Shown one piece after another: positions 56,170 through 64,000 of a stretch of 64,000 nucleotides of DNA (the stretch's first letter is position 1; each line of letters opens with the position of its first letter). The DNA lies in NCBI RefSeq assembly GCF_030064125.1, contig NZ_CP125957.1, forward strand, positions 1,860,001 to 1,924,000, in the 5' to 3' direction. This DNA is from Pseudomonas sp. G2-4. GTDB taxonomy: Bacteria > Pseudomonadota > Gammaproteobacteria > Pseudomonadales > Pseudomonadaceae. Made by a program: the position numbers and the translations under genes. The notes beneath the pieces were generated by a model. It was not told the DNA's origin. It was given only the letters and a program-made list of their open reading frames with translations, and searched no databases.

Positions 56170-57183
56170 ATGTCCAATCTCGACCAGCCGATGACGCTGC
56201 CCTTGCCCGGCGGCCGTCGCCTCGGCGCCGATGAAACCGAACGTCACCTGAGCCTGATGCTTGAAGGCGCGCCGCTGATCCGGCTGCGCCTGGAGCGCAG
56301 TCCCGAACTGCACGTGCACTTGCAGGAAATCAACGACCGTCCCGTCGGTCCGGCGCTATGGGCCGCCTGTTATTGGCTGTTTGCCCGCGATTGCGCCTGC
56401 CAGCGCCTGACCTGGCACCTCAACGAACGCCCCGGCGAAGCCTTGCTCAGCGGCCTGTTGACGGTCACTGAGCGGCCCGGCGAATACGTCTGCGAGCGCA
56501 CGACGTTCTGGCAGCTGCCGCAGCCATGGTTGGGGGAATCGTTCAGCGGCAGTTATCCGCAGCAGATGATCATCACCGATGGCCAGCGCCATCCGCGTCG
56601 GCCGGTGAAGCCGCGAGGGGAAGTGTATCGACGCTTCGATGCACGGCTGGGTGCCTGGGTGTCCTTGCGCACCTTGGAAATCGAGCAGGACCTGACCCGC
56701 TTCAACCGCTGGCAGAACAGTCCGCGGGTGGCGAGTTTCTGGCAGGAGGAGGGTAGCCTGGAACAGCATCGCGAGTATTTGGACAAACTGCAGGGCGATC
56801 CCCGGGTCTTGACCTTGATCGGTTGCTTCGATGACCAGCCGTTCGCCTATTTCGAAGCCTATTGGGCCAAGGAAGATCGAATCGCGCCATTCTATGACGC
56901 CGGGAACTACGATCGCGGCATCCACATGCTGGTGGGCGAAGAGCAACACCGAGGTCCGCACAAGGTGGCGAGCTGGCTGTCGGCGCTGGTGCATTACCTG
57001 TTTCTCGACGACCCACGGACCCAGCGTGTGGTGGCCGAACCCCGCGCTGACAACGCCCGGATGATCGGTCATCTGCACAATCAGTGCTTCCATTGTGAAA
57101 AGGAATTCGATTTCCCTCACAAGCGTGCGGCGCTGATGATCCTGGGGCGTGAGCGGTTTTTTGATCGGTGTGCGTTGATGTAA
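56170..57183 (+). CDS. Siderophore-type N-acyltransferase (IucB/PvdY-like GNAT)
   Basis: 337 residues. The C-terminal half is a GNAT domain of the IucB/RhbD/AlcB family (PRVASFWQEEGSLEQHREYL, GNYDRGIHMLVGEEQHRGPH and the end HCEKEFDFPHKRAALMIL). Such enzymes acetylate hydroxylamines such as N-hydroxylysine or N-hydroxyornithine in siderophores. The N-terminal half (about 1-160) is family-specific. Beside pvdS and pvdL it probably acts in pyoverdine synthesis, possibly on hydroxyornithine, which is an inference. No PvdS box is visible upstream. Confidence 0.82.
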   Translation: MSNLDQPMTLPLPGGRRLGADETERHLSLMLEGAPLIRLRLERSPELHVHLQEINDRPVGPALWAACYWLFARDCACQRLTWHLNERPGEALLSGLLTVTERPGEYVCERTTFWQLPQPWLGESFSGSYPQQMIITDGQRHPRRPVKPRGEVYRRFDARLGAWVSLRTLEIEQDLTRFNRWQNSPRVASFWQEEGSLEQHREYLDKLQGDPRVLTLIGCFDDQPFAYFEAYWAKEDRIAPFYDAGNYDRGIHMLVGEEQHRGPHKVASWLSALVHYLFLDDPRTQRVVAEPRADNARMIGHLHNQCFHCEKEFDFPHKRAALMILGRERFFDRCALM

Positions 57184-57196
57184 GGCCTTATGGCCT

Positions 57197-57372
57197 CATC
57201 GCGAGCAAGCTCGCTCCCACAGTGGATCTTCAGTGGCCACAAAACTGTGGGGAGCAAGCTTGCTCCCACAGTGGATCTTCAGTGGCCACAAAACTGTGGT
57301 GAGCAAGCTCGCTCCCACAGTGATCCTCAGTGGCCACAAAACTGTGGGAGCGAGCTTGCTCGCGATGAGGCC
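57197..57372. repeat. Tandem REP array, 49-bp period
   Basis: GAGCAAGC recurs at 57203, 57252 and 57301, exactly 49 bases apart. The units share GCTCCCACAGTGGATCTTCA and GGCCACAAAACTGTGG with few differences. A final REP in the opposite orientation (57343-57366) closes the array. It fills the gap between the acyltransferase and pvdS. Confidence 0.9.
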
Positions 57373-57389
57373 GGCAAAACCACCGCAAG

Positions 57390-57938
57390 TTACCGCCGGG
57401 CGAACGTATCCCCACGAACCCCCGACACCTTGCGGCAATGCACCAGGGCGTCGCGGATCATGAAGTTCACCAGCGTCGGCGAGACCCCCAGCTCCTTGGC
57501 GATGTCCTTCTGTGGCACGCCGTGCAGGCGGTACATCTCGAAGGCGTAGCGGGTACGGCTGGGTAATTCGGTCAGCGCGTCGGCGATGTGCTCCAGCGTG
57601 GAAAAGTTGATGTGGGAGGTTTCTGGCGAAGCACCCTGGATCACCACGTTCAACCCTTCCTCTTCCGGGCCCGAGTACTTTTGTTCCAGCGCCTGCTTGC
57701 GGTAGTGGTCGATCGCCAGGTTGCGCACGATCTGGAACAGATAGCTGAGCTGGGCCTTGAACGAAGAGGTGATCTGCGGCGCCGATTGCAGCCGGAAAAA
57801 AGCGTCCTGCACCACATCTTCTGCTCGGGACCGGCAACCGGTGATGCGCGCCGCGATTTTGACCAGAATCATTCGGTTATCGACGAATGCCTGAAGTAGC
57901 GGTGAGTCGCACCTGCTTGTGGATACTTGTTCCGTCAT
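57390..57938 (-). CDS. pvdS: Iron-starvation ECF sigma factor PvdS
   Basis: 182 residues. Sigma region 2 includes RMILVKIAARITGCRSRAEDVVQDAFFRLQ and AQLSYLFQIVRNLAIDHYRKQ; region 4 is DALTELPSRTRYAFEMYRLHGVPQKDIAKE. PvdS directs pyoverdine genes under iron limitation. The start at 57938 follows AAGGTG; the frame runs 3 codons further to a GTG. A Fur box lies upstream, and it is divergent from pvdL, one of its targets. Confidence 0.95.
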   Translation of the reverse strand: MTEQVSTSRCDSPLLQAFVDNRMILVKIAARITGCRSRAEDVVQDAFFRLQSAPQITSSFKAQLSYLFQIVRNLAIDHYRKQALEQKYSGPEEEGLNVVIQGASPETSHINFSTLEHIADALTELPSRTRYAFEMYRLHGVPQKDIAKELGVSPTLVNFMIRDALVHCRKVSGVRGDTFARR

Positions 57939-58022
57939 GGAATTCACCTTGCTGCAAAGAGTTGGGAGGACGACCGAACTGCCGGGCTCGTCCTACGCAT
58001 CGAGCGACAAATTAGGCTGAAT

Positions 58023-58041
58023 GATAATGATTGTCAATTGA
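58023..58041. promoter_or_regulatory. Fur box upstream of pvdS
   Basis: GATAATGATTGTCAATTGA matches 13 of 19 positions of the Fur consensus, with the left half perfect. It is 85 bases upstream of the pvdS start, consistent with iron repression of pvdS. Confidence 0.75.
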
Positions 58042-58138
58042 GAAGAAGAATTATTGATGTGCACAAGTCCAGCGTGAGGCATGCGACCCATTGCCGCGGC
58101 GCGTTGCCGTTCAAGGGGCTGGCGCAGGCGGTCGCTGA

Positions 58139-58164
58139 CTAATTATTTGTCGGCGTTATCCGTT
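58139..58164 (+). promoter_or_regulatory. PvdS-dependent (IS box) promoter of pvdL
   Basis: CTAATT followed after 16 bases by CGTT matches the PvdS promoter (TAAAT-N16-CGT) with one change. The predicted transcript starts near 58170, leaving about 40 bases of leader. Confidence 0.72.
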
Positions 58165-58209
58165 CCCATGGGTGACCACTTGCAAGTCGAATTTCAGGCA
58201 GGAAACCCC

Positions 58210-61200
58210 ATGACCGACGCGTTTGAACTCCCCAGCACCCTGGCTCACGCCCTCCAGCGCCGCGCCGCGTTGACGCCGGACCGGGTGGCCTTGCGCTTCC
58301 TTGCTGACACCCCGGAGCAGGGCGTGGTGTTGAGTTATCGTGACCTGGACTTGCGGGCCCGGACCATCGCCGCCGCCTTGCAGGCCGAAGCGGCATTTGG
58401 CGAGCGCGCGGTGTTGCTGTTCCCCAGCGGCCCGGATTACGTCGCGGCGTTTTTTGGCTGCCTCTACGCCGGGGTGATCGCGGTGCCGGCCTATCCACCG
58501 GAGTCCGCCCGTCGCCATCATCAGGAACGCCTGCTGTCGATCATCGCCGACGCAGAACCACGCCTGCTGCTGACCAGCAGCGACCTGCGCGCGCCCTTGC
58601 AAGCCATCGAATCGGCCCCGCCGGTGTTGTGCGTCGATACGCTCGACCCGGCCCGCGCCGGGCAATGGCTGGCGCCGACGCTGGGGGACGATGACATCGC
58701 CTTCCTGCAATACACCTCCGGCTCCACCGCGTTGCCCAAGGGCGTGCAGGTCAGCCACGGCAACCTGGTGGCCAACGAATTATTGATTCGTCACGGCTTC
58801 GGCATCGACCTGAACCCCGACGATGTCATCGTCAGTTGGCTGCCGCTGTACCACGACATGGGGTTGATTGGCGGCTTGTTGCAGCCAGTGTTCAGCGGCG
58901 TACCGTGCGTGCTGATGTCGCCCGCGTACTTCCTCGCCCGGCCTCTGCGTTGGCTCGAAGCGATCAGCGAGTACGGCGGCACCATCAGCGGCGGCCCGGA
59001 CTTTGCCTATCGGTTGTGCAGCGAGCGGGTCAGCGATTCAGCCCTCGCGCGTCTCGACCTGAGCGGCTGGCGCGTGGCCTACTCAGGCTCCGAGCCGATC
59101 CGCCTCGACACCCTGGAACGCTTTGCCGAGAAATTCGCTCCGTGCGGCTTCACGCCGGCCAACTTCATGGCTTCCTATGGCCTGGCCGAAGCGACGTTGT
59201 TCGTGGCCGGCACGCCGCGCCGTCACGGCATTCCTTCGCTGCGGATGGATGACGCGGCACTGGCGCATAACCGCGCCGAGCCGGGGCAGGGCAGTGCGGT
59301 GATGAGCTGCGGGATCAGCCAGCCCGGGCACGCGGTGCTGATCGTCGAGCCCAATACATTGCAGGCGCAGGCGGACAATCGGGTCGGTGAAGTCTGGGCC
59401 ACCGGGCCAAGCATCGCCCACGGTTACTGGCGCAACCCCGAAGCCACGGCCAAGACCTTTGTCCAGCACGATGGCCGCATCTGGCTGCGCACGGGCGACC
59501 TGGGTTTCCTGCGCGACGGTGAGCTGTTCATCACGGGGCGCCTGAAGGATTTGTTGATCGTGCGCGGTCACAACCTTTATCCCCAGGACATCGAGCAAAC
59601 CATCGAGCGCGAAGTGGAGGTGGTACGCAAAGGCCGGGTAGCGGCATTCGCGGTCGATGAGGGTGGCGAGGAAGGCATTGGCATCGCCGCAGAAATCAGC
59701 CGCAGCGTGCAGAAAATCCTGCCACCCGAGGCCTTGATCAAAGCCATTCGACAGGCCGTGGCCGAAGCCTGCCAGCAAGCCCCGAGCGTGGTGGTGCTGC
59801 TCAATCCCGGTGCGTTGCCCAAGACTTCCAGCGGCAAGTTGCAGCGTTCCGCGTGCCGTTCCCGGTTGGCGGACGGCAGCCTCGACAGTTATGCGCTGTT
59901 CCCGTCGGCCGAGCCTGAAGATGCCCGTGGGACGAGCCCGGCATCGGCGCTGCAAGCCTTGATCGGCCAGGTCTGGTGCGAACACTTGCAGGTCGAACAG
60001 GTCCAGGCCGACGATCACTTCTTCCTGCTGGGCGGCAACTCCATCGGAGCCACCCAAGTGATCGCGCGACTGCGGGACCAACTAGGCCTTGAACTCAACC
60101 TGCGCCTGCTGTTCGAAGCCCCGACTCTGGCCGCGTTCACCGCAGCGGTGGCAAGTCAGCCACAGGGCGACGGCCCGAGGGCGATCCAAGCCTTGCCACG
60201 CCACGAAGCGCTGCCGCAATCTTTGTCCCAGAACCGGTTGTGGATCACCTGGCAGTTGGATCCGGCGAGCCATGCCTACAACATTCCCGGTGCCTTGCAC
60301 CTGCGCGGCGAACTGGACGAAGACGCCTTGCGCATCAGCTTCCAACAACTGATCGAACGCCACGAATCCCTGCGCACGCGGTTTCTGGAGCGGGATGGGG
60401 TGGCCCTGCAGCAGGTCGATCCGGCCGGTGAGTTCAATCTGCAAGTGCTCGACCTCAGCGACTTGCCTGCCGACCAGCGCGAAGCCCGGGCCCGGCAGAT
60501 TCGAGACGAGGAGGCGGCCACGCCGTTCGACCTGGAAAAAGGCCCGCTGTTGCGGGTCACCTTGCTGCGACTCAATGAGGACGACCAACAATTGCTGGTG
60601 ACGATGCACCACATCATTGCCGACGGCTGGTCGATGAATGTGTTGATCGAAGAATTCTCGCGGTTGTACGCCGCCGCCAGCCAAGGGCAGGTTGCCGAAC
60701 TGGCACCATTGCCCTTGCAGTACGCCGACTACGGCAGTTGGCAACGTCAGTGGCTGGCCCAAGGGGAGGCCGAGCGCCAACTGATCTACTGGAAACAGCG
60801 ATTGGGCGACGAGCATCCGACCTTGGCCCTCACCACGGATCATCCGCGCAGTGCGCAACGCCAGCGCAGTGCCGCGCGTCATAGCCTGCGCCTGGACAAA
60901 GGCCTTGGCGAGGCCCTGCGTCGAGCGGCCCAGGCCCATGACGCGACGCCGTTCATGCTGTTGCTGGCAGCGTTCCAGGCACTGTTGCAGCGCTACACCG
61001 GCCAATCCGACATCCGCATCGGCGTCCCCAACGCCAACCGTCCGCGCCTGGAAACCCAAGGCCTGATCGGCTTCTTCATCAACACCCAAGTGCTGCGCGG
61101 GCAGGTCGATTCACGTCAAGCGTTTGCCGCGCTGCTGGCCCAGGCCCGGGAAGCCACGCTCGGGGCCCAGGCCCACCAGGACGTGCCGTTCGAACAGTTG

Positions 61201-64000
61201 CTCGAAGCGTTTCCCCAGGCTCGGGAGCACGGCCTGTTCCAGGTGATGTTCAACCACCAGCAGCGTGACCTGAGCGCCTTGCGGCGTCTGCCGGGGCTGT
61301 TGGCCGATGAGTTGCCGTGGCACAGCCGCGAAGCCAAGTTCGACCTGCAACTGCACAGCGAAGAGGATCGCAACGGTCGGCTGACGCTGTCGTTCGACTA
61401 CGCCGACGAGTTGTTCGAGACGGCGACCATTGCGCGATTGGCGGAGCATTACTGCAACCTGCTGCGAGCCGTCTGCGCCGATCCGCAACTGGCCATCGGC
61501 GATGTGCCGCTGTTGAACATCAGTGAACACAGCCAACAGCAGCAATGGAGTGCGGCCCCGTGTACGCCGGCCAGCCAATGGTTGCCGGAACTGTTGAACG
61601 AACAGGCCCGGTGCACGCCGCAACGTACTGCGCTGCTGTGGGACGGCGGGCGCATGGACTATGCCGAACTGCACACCCAGGCCAATCGCCTGGCCCATTA
61701 CCTGCGGGACAAAGGCGTCGGTCCGGACGTGTGCGTGGCGATTGCCGCCGAGCGTTCGCCGCAGTTGCTCATCGGCGTGCTGGCGATCATCAAGGCCGGC
61801 GGCGCCTATGTGCCGCTGGATGCCGATTACCCGGCTGAACGCCTGGCCTACATGCTCCAGGACAGCGGCGTCGATCTGTTGCTGACCCAAACCGGGTTGC
61901 TCGAACGCTTGCCGGCCTGCGAAGGTGTCAGCGTCATCGCCATGGACGCCCTGCATCTGGAGCAATGGCCGAGCAATCCGCCGGGCTTGCACCTGCACGG
62001 CGAGCACCTGGCCTACGTGATTTACACCTCCGGTTCGACCGGTCAGCCCAAGGGCGTCGGCAACACCCACGCCGCCCTGGCCGAACGCTTGCAATGGATG
62101 CAGGCCACCTATGGGCTGGATGAAACCGATGTGCTGATGCAAAAGGCCCCCATCAGTTTTGATGTGTCGGTGTGGGAATGCTTCTGGCCGCTGATCACCG
62201 GCAGCCAATTGCTCCTCGCCGGCCCCGGCGAACACCGTGACCCGCACCGCATCGCCCAGTTGGTGCAGCAGTTTGGCGTGACCACGTTGCACTTCGTACC
62301 GCCGCTGCTGAGCCTGTTCATCGACGAACCCTTGAGCGCCCAATGCACCAGCCTGCGCCGGGTGTTTTCCGGCGGCGAAGCGTTGCCGGCCGAGCTGCGC
62401 AACCGCGTGCTGGCGCAACTGCCGTCGGCGCAATTGCACAACCGCTATGGCCCGACCGAAACCGCGATCAACGTCACCCATTGGCATTGCACCGAGGCCG
62501 ATGGCGAGCGCTCGCCCATCGGCCGTCCCTTGGGCAATGTGCTGTGCCGCGTGCTCGACAGCGAGCTCAACCCGGTACCGGCCGGGGTGTCGGGTGAGTT
62601 GTGCATCGGTGGCCTGGGCCTGGCCCGGGGTTACCTCGGCCGTCCGGGCCTGAGCGCCGAGCGTTTCATCGCCGATCCGCTGGGGTCGGCTGGGGCGCGG
62701 CTGTACCGCACCGGCGACCGGGCGCGCTGGACCGCCGACGGTGTGATCGAATACCTCGGCCGTCTCGATCAGCAGGTCAAGCTGCGTGGCTTTCGGGTCG
62801 AGCCGCAGGAAATCGAAGCGCGCCTGCTGGCCCAGGACGGTGTCGCCCAAGTGGCGGTGCTGGTGCGCGATACCGCGGGCGGCCCACAGCTGATCGGCTA
62901 TTACACCGCCCCTGATGTGGTTGAAGACAGAGACACGCTGAACAGCCGACTCAACGCCGCCCTGGCCGCCGAACTACCCGACTACATGGTGCCCGCCCAA
63001 TTGCTGCGCCTGGCCGCCATGCCCCTGAGCCCGAGTGGCAAACTCGACCGCCGTGCCTTGCCTGAGCCGCAATGGCAGGTGCGCGAGCACGTCGAGCCGG
63101 TCAGTGCCCTTGAACAGCAGATCGCCGGCATCTGGCGTGAAGTGCTGGGCCTCGCGCGCATTGGCCTGCGGGACGATTTCTTTGCCTTGGGCGGCCACTC
63201 GCTGCTGGCGACCCAGATCATTTCCCGCAGCCGCCAGGCGTGTGACGTCGAACTGCCGTTGCGCACGCTGTTCGAGGCCAGTGAACTGGGCGCGTTCTGT
63301 GAGCAAGTGCGCTTGATCCAGGCCAGCGGCCAGACCAACCAGCAGCCACCGATCGCCACGGTCGATCGCAGCCAACCGGTGCCGCTGTCGTATTCCCAGC
63401 AGCGCATGTGGTTCCTCTGGCAGATGGAACCGGACAGCCCGGCCTACAACGTCGGCGGCATGGCGCGCCTGCGCGGGGTGCTGGATGTCGGGCGCTTCGA
63501 GGCAGCCTTGCAGGCGCTGATCCTGCGCCACGAAACTCTGCGCACCACCTTCCCCAGCGTCGACGGTGTGGCCCGGCAACAGGTGCACACCGAAACGGGC
63601 CTGCGCATGGACTGGAAAGACTTCTCCAGGCTGGCCACCGATGTTCGCGAGCAGCGGGTGCAACAATTGGCCGACAGCGAGGCGCACAAGCCCTTCGACC
63701 TGGAAACCGGGCCGCTGCTGCGGGCCTGCCTGGTCAAGACCGCCGAGCACGAGCATTACCTGGTGCTGACCCTGCATCACATCGTCACCGAAGGCTGGGC
63801 GATGGATATCTTCGCCCGAGAACTGAGCGCCCTGTACGAAGCCTTTATCGACGACCGCGAATCGCCCCTGGAACCCTTGCCGGTGCAATACCTGGACTAC
63901 AGCGTCTGGCAACGTCAGTGGCTGGAATCCGGTGAGCGTCAACGGCAATTGGATTACTGGACCGCGCAACTGGGCCGTGAGCATCCCCTGCTGGAGTTGC
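58210..64000 (+). CDS. pvdL: Pyoverdine NRPS PvdL (chromophore), partial
   Basis: 1930 residues are visible; the gene runs off the right edge. Order: acyl-CoA ligase (about 1-570, YTSGSTALPKG at 168-178), carrier (Ser611 in LGGNSIG), C domain (HHIIADG at 800), A domain (YTSGSTGQPKG at 1272), carrier (Ser1664 in LGGHSLL), second C domain (HHIVTEG at 1856). This is the PvdL layout: acyl starter, then glutamate, with the chromophore Tyr and Dab modules expected beyond the edge. The ATG has AGGA 7 bases upstream; an in-frame ATG at 58168 would fall at the transcript start. Confidence 0.96.
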   Translation, partial: MTDAFELPSTLAHALQRRAALTPDRVALRFLADTPEQGVVLSYRDLDLRARTIAAALQAEAAFGERAVLLFPSGPDYVAAFFGCLYAGVIAVPAYPPESARRHHQERLLSIIADAEPRLLLTSSDLRAPLQAIESAPPVLCVDTLDPARAGQWLAPTLGDDDIAFLQYTSGSTALPKGVQVSHGNLVANELLIRHGFGIDLNPDDVIVSWLPLYHDMGLIGGLLQPVFSGVPCVLMSPAYFLARPLRWLEAISEYGGTISGGPDFAYRLCSERVSDSALARLDLSGWRVAYSGSEPIRLDTLERFAEKFAPCGFTPANFMASYGLAEATLFVAGTPRRHGIPSLRMDDAALAHNRAEPGQGSAVMSCGISQPGHAVLIVEPNTLQAQADNRVGEVWATGPSIAHGYWRNPEATAKTFVQHDGRIWLRTGDLGFLRDGELFITGRLKDLLIVRGHNLYPQDIEQTIEREVEVVRKGRVAAFAVDEGGEEGIGIAAEISRSVQKILPPEALIKAIRQAVAEACQQAPSVVVLLNPGALPKTSSGKLQRSACRSRLADGSLDSYALFPSAEPEDARGTSPASALQALIGQVWCEHLQVEQVQADDHFFLLGGNSIGATQVIARLRDQLGLELNLRLLFEAPTLAAFTAAVASQPQGDGPRAIQALPRHEALPQSLSQNRLWITWQLDPASHAYNIPGALHLRGELDEDALRISFQQLIERHESLRTRFLERDGVALQQVDPAGEFNLQVLDLSDLPADQREARARQIRDEEAATPFDLEKGPLLRVTLLRLNEDDQQLLVTMHHIIADGWSMNVLIEEFSRLYAAASQGQVAELAPLPLQYADYGSWQRQWLAQGEAERQLIYWKQRLGDEHPTLALTTDHPRSAQRQRSAARHSLRLDKGLGEALRRAAQAHDATPFMLLLAAFQALLQRYTGQSDIRIGVPNANRPRLETQGLIGFFINTQVLRGQVDSRQAFAALLAQAREATLGAQAHQDVPFEQLLEAFPQAREHGLFQVMFNHQQRDLSALRRLPGLLADELPWHSREAKFDLQLHSEEDRNGRLTLSFDYADELFETATIARLAEHYCNLLRAVCADPQLAIGDVPLLNISEHSQQQQWSAAPCTPASQWLPELLNEQARCTPQRTALLWDGGRMDYAELHTQANRLAHYLRDKGVGPDVCVAIAAERSPQLLIGVLAIIKAGGAYVPLDADYPAERLAYMLQDSGVDLLLTQTGLLERLPACEGVSVIAMDALHLEQWPSNPPGLHLHGEHLAYVIYTSGSTGQPKGVGNTHAALAERLQWMQATYGLDETDVLMQKAPISFDVSVWECFWPLITGSQLLLAGPGEHRDPHRIAQLVQQFGVTTLHFVPPLLSLFIDEPLSAQCTSLRRVFSGGEALPAELRNRVLAQLPSAQLHNRYGPTETAINVTHWHCTEADGERSPIGRPLGNVLCRVLDSELNPVPAGVSGELCIGGLGLARGYLGRPGLSAERFIADPLGSAGARLYRTGDRARWTADGVIEYLGRLDQQVKLRGFRVEPQEIEARLLAQDGVAQVAVLVRDTAGGPQLIGYYTAPDVVEDRDTLNSRLNAALAAELPDYMVPAQLLRLAAMPLSPSGKLDRRALPEPQWQVREHVEPVSALEQQIAGIWREVLGLARIGLRDDFFALGGHSLLATQIISRSRQACDVELPLRTLFEASELGAFCEQVRLIQASGQTNQQPPIATVDRSQPVPLSYSQQRMWFLWQMEPDSPAYNVGGMARLRGVLDVGRFEAALQALILRHETLRTTFPSVDGVARQQVHTETGLRMDWKDFSRLATDVREQRVQQLADSEAHKPFDLETGPLLRACLVKTAEHEHYLVLTLHHIVTEGWAMDIFARELSALYEAFIDDRESPLEPLPVQYLDYSVWQRQWLESGERQRQLDYWTAQLGREHPLLEL

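Noticed and set aside
57197..57372. Regular 49-bp repeats considered as a CRISPR array
   Set aside because: The repeats cover nearly the whole period, include REP palindromes, leave no unique spacers, and no cas genes are present.
58168..58209. In-frame ATG 14 codons upstream of the pvdL start
   Set aside because: It lies only a few bases after the predicted -10 (CGTT at 58161), at or before the transcript start, and has no ribosome site; the ATG at 58210 has AGGA.
61111..62850. Minus-strand frame of 579 codons inside pvdL
   Set aside because: It is antisense to the A domain of pvdL with no domain of its own.

Overview
The window looks like a chromosomal segment of a fluorescent Pseudomonas of the P. 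fluorescens lineage. The evidence is GC-rich coding sequence, dense REP-type palindromes, the pair pvdS/pvdL of pyoverdine synthesis, the EarP/EF-P pair, and gene orders that recall P. aeruginosa (EF-P/EarP and Ohr/OhrR; deaD, htpX, alaA, msrB, gpx/ospR, sagS; mobA-moaB-moeA-yegS). No rRNA, tRNA, CRISPR array, prophage or transposase gene was recognised. The left edge cuts a class I DAHP synthase and the right edge cuts pvdL.

Region by region. 1-4.8 kb: DAHP synthase, a PanE-like reductase, a 5'-nucleotidase, a UspA protein, CysB and a Gre-like factor. 5.2-7.1 kb: a small membrane protein, then EarP and EF-P, whose Arg32 is the rhamnosylation site. 7.3-12.9 kb: an esterase, Ohr and OhrR, a TSUP exporter, LysR/DUF1127 and a YcaQ-type DNA glycosylase. 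13-19.2 kb: class II DAHP synthase, a spermidine-synthase-like enzyme, the DEAD-box helicase DeaD with a long structured leader, a DOPA-dioxygenase-like enzyme and Tpm. 20-28.2 kb: HtpX, AlaA, MsrB, glutathione peroxidase with an OspR-like regulator, the SagS hybrid kinase, a DUF815 ATPase and free-Met-sulfoxide reductase. This is a redox and protein-repair block next to signalling genes. 28.2-35.5 kb: a large HD-GYP protein followed by a BvgS/EvgS-type sensor and its LuxR-type regulator. 35.9-43.5 kb: dGTPase, a YqjD/YqjE-like membrane operon, an ammonium transporter, a Kef-type antiporter, a glutaredoxin-like protein, a small gene behind a LexA box and an RluA-type synthase. 44.4-50.4 kb: a lipoprotein, molybdenum-cofactor genes mobA/moaB/moeA, a YegS-like lipid kinase and a NarL-type two-component pair. 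50.6-56.1 kb: an unknown helical protein, CheV behind a sigma-28 promoter, YcbX, PpnP, an exonuclease, a TetR regulator and a solute-binding protein. 56.2-64 kb: an IucB-like siderophore acyltransferase, PvdS and the start of PvdL.

The non-coding part is unusually rich. There are ten clusters of REP palindromes, mostly inverted pairs (REPIN-like), in two sequence subfamilies. There are also two copies (about 0.73 and 0.83 kb) of a long terminal-inverted-repeat element with REPs nested in the centre, both between convergent genes and next to similar terminators. Regulatory sites that can be read include a LexA box, Fur and PvdS (IS) boxes, sigma-28 and sigma-54 promoters, a terminator in the msrB leader, and a hairpin that pairs the deaD start codon.
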